This document shows, piece after piece, positions 63,951 to 64,000 of a stretch of DNA of 64,000 nt. Origin of the DNA: Methylobacterium crusticola (GTDB lineage: Bacteria; Pseudomonadota; Alphaproteobacteria; Rhizobiales; Beijerinckiaceae); assembly GCF_003574465.1 (NCBI RefSeq), contig NZ_QOWC01000019.1, positions 1-64,000 on the forward strand, written 5' to 3'. The translations under genes and the position numbers were made by a program. Position 1 is the stretch's first letter; each line of letters starts with the position of its first letter. Below the pieces are notes generated by a model that was given only the letters and a program-made list of their open reading frames with translations, had not been told where the DNA came from and did no database searches.

Positions 63951-64000
63951 ATGGCAGTCGATATTTTCCTGAAGCTTGAGGGCATCAAGGGCGAAGCTCA
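63951..64000 (+). CDS. hcp: Hcp family type VI secretion protein (partial, 3' end outside window)
   Basis: The first 16 codons (AVDIFLKLEGIKGEA) match the conserved start of Hcp, whose hexameric rings form the type VI secretion inner tube and can carry small effectors. GGAGAC lies 7 nt before ATG 63951. The rest is outside the window, so it is unknown whether a full T6SS locus or a lone hcp follows. Confidence 0.75.
   Translation, partial: MAVDIFLKLEGIKGEA

Overview
The window is a high-GC chromosomal stretch (roughly 70% G+C over most of its length) from an alphaproteobacterium of the Hyphomicrobiales, most likely a Methylobacterium-like organism. The reasons are the codon bias, a MucR-type regulator, a cyo quinol oxidase operon followed by SURF1, a Tat-exported PaoABC-type aldehyde oxidoreductase, and a palindromic intergenic repeat of the kind common in this order. 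Genus is inferred from gene content only. No rRNA and no CRISPR array were found. One tRNA (Arg, CCG) is present.

Layout. 0-6 kb: a GNAT acetyltransferase cut by the window edge, an ornithine/diaminopimelate-type PLP decarboxylase, an MdoG-family glucan biosynthesis protein coupled to a second GNAT, and a glutathione S-transferase followed by a small membrane protein. 6.2-8.7 kb: an AT-rich leader, then a patch of peptidoglycan-active genes (GH24-like lysozyme, M15 peptidase, frameshifted amidase remnant). 8.7-14.8 kb: a TonB-dependent receptor, an unrecognised 552-residue helical protein, and a divergent azoreductase/HxlR pair. 14.8-18.4 kb: two tandem repeats, then a two-gene cassette of an EACC1-like small protein and a TPR-CHAT caspase-like protease. 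This is the best candidate for an unusual conflict or defence system. 18.6-25.9 kb: an operon of MFS transporter, FAD monooxygenase and small HD hydrolase, divergent from a GntR/FCD regulator, then an alpha/beta hydrolase, a SnoaL-like protein and a divergent SDR/LysR pair.

26-32.5 kb: an MFS transporter, cyoABCD and SURF1 on the minus strand with overlapping stops and starts, forming a bo3-type quinol oxidase module. 32.8-35.8 kb: a K+ channel and small hypothetical proteins. 36-42.7 kb: a catabolic neighbourhood (SAF-domain dehydrogenase, amidohydrolase, lone TRAP solute-binding protein, SDR, ABM monooxygenase, aminotransferase). 44-50.3 kb: paoABC with a frameshifted cupin at its 3' end, an intact paralogous cupin, and a LysR gene. 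A shared 27-nt box lies upstream of paoA and over the cupin/LysR divergent region, suggesting one regulon. 50.4-58 kb: an alpha/beta hydrolase, a ClpP-like protease, a candidate small RNA with a strong terminator, a MucR homologue, a MHYT-GGDEF-EAL protein and several very small proteins.

58.1-64 kb: beyond tRNA-Arg the composition falls and the segment looks acquired. It holds small unknown proteins, an exported S1C-like serine protease, a transposase remnant, and an HExxH zincin-like protein immediately upstream of an Hcp gene that runs off the window. That last pair suggests type VI secretion cargo.
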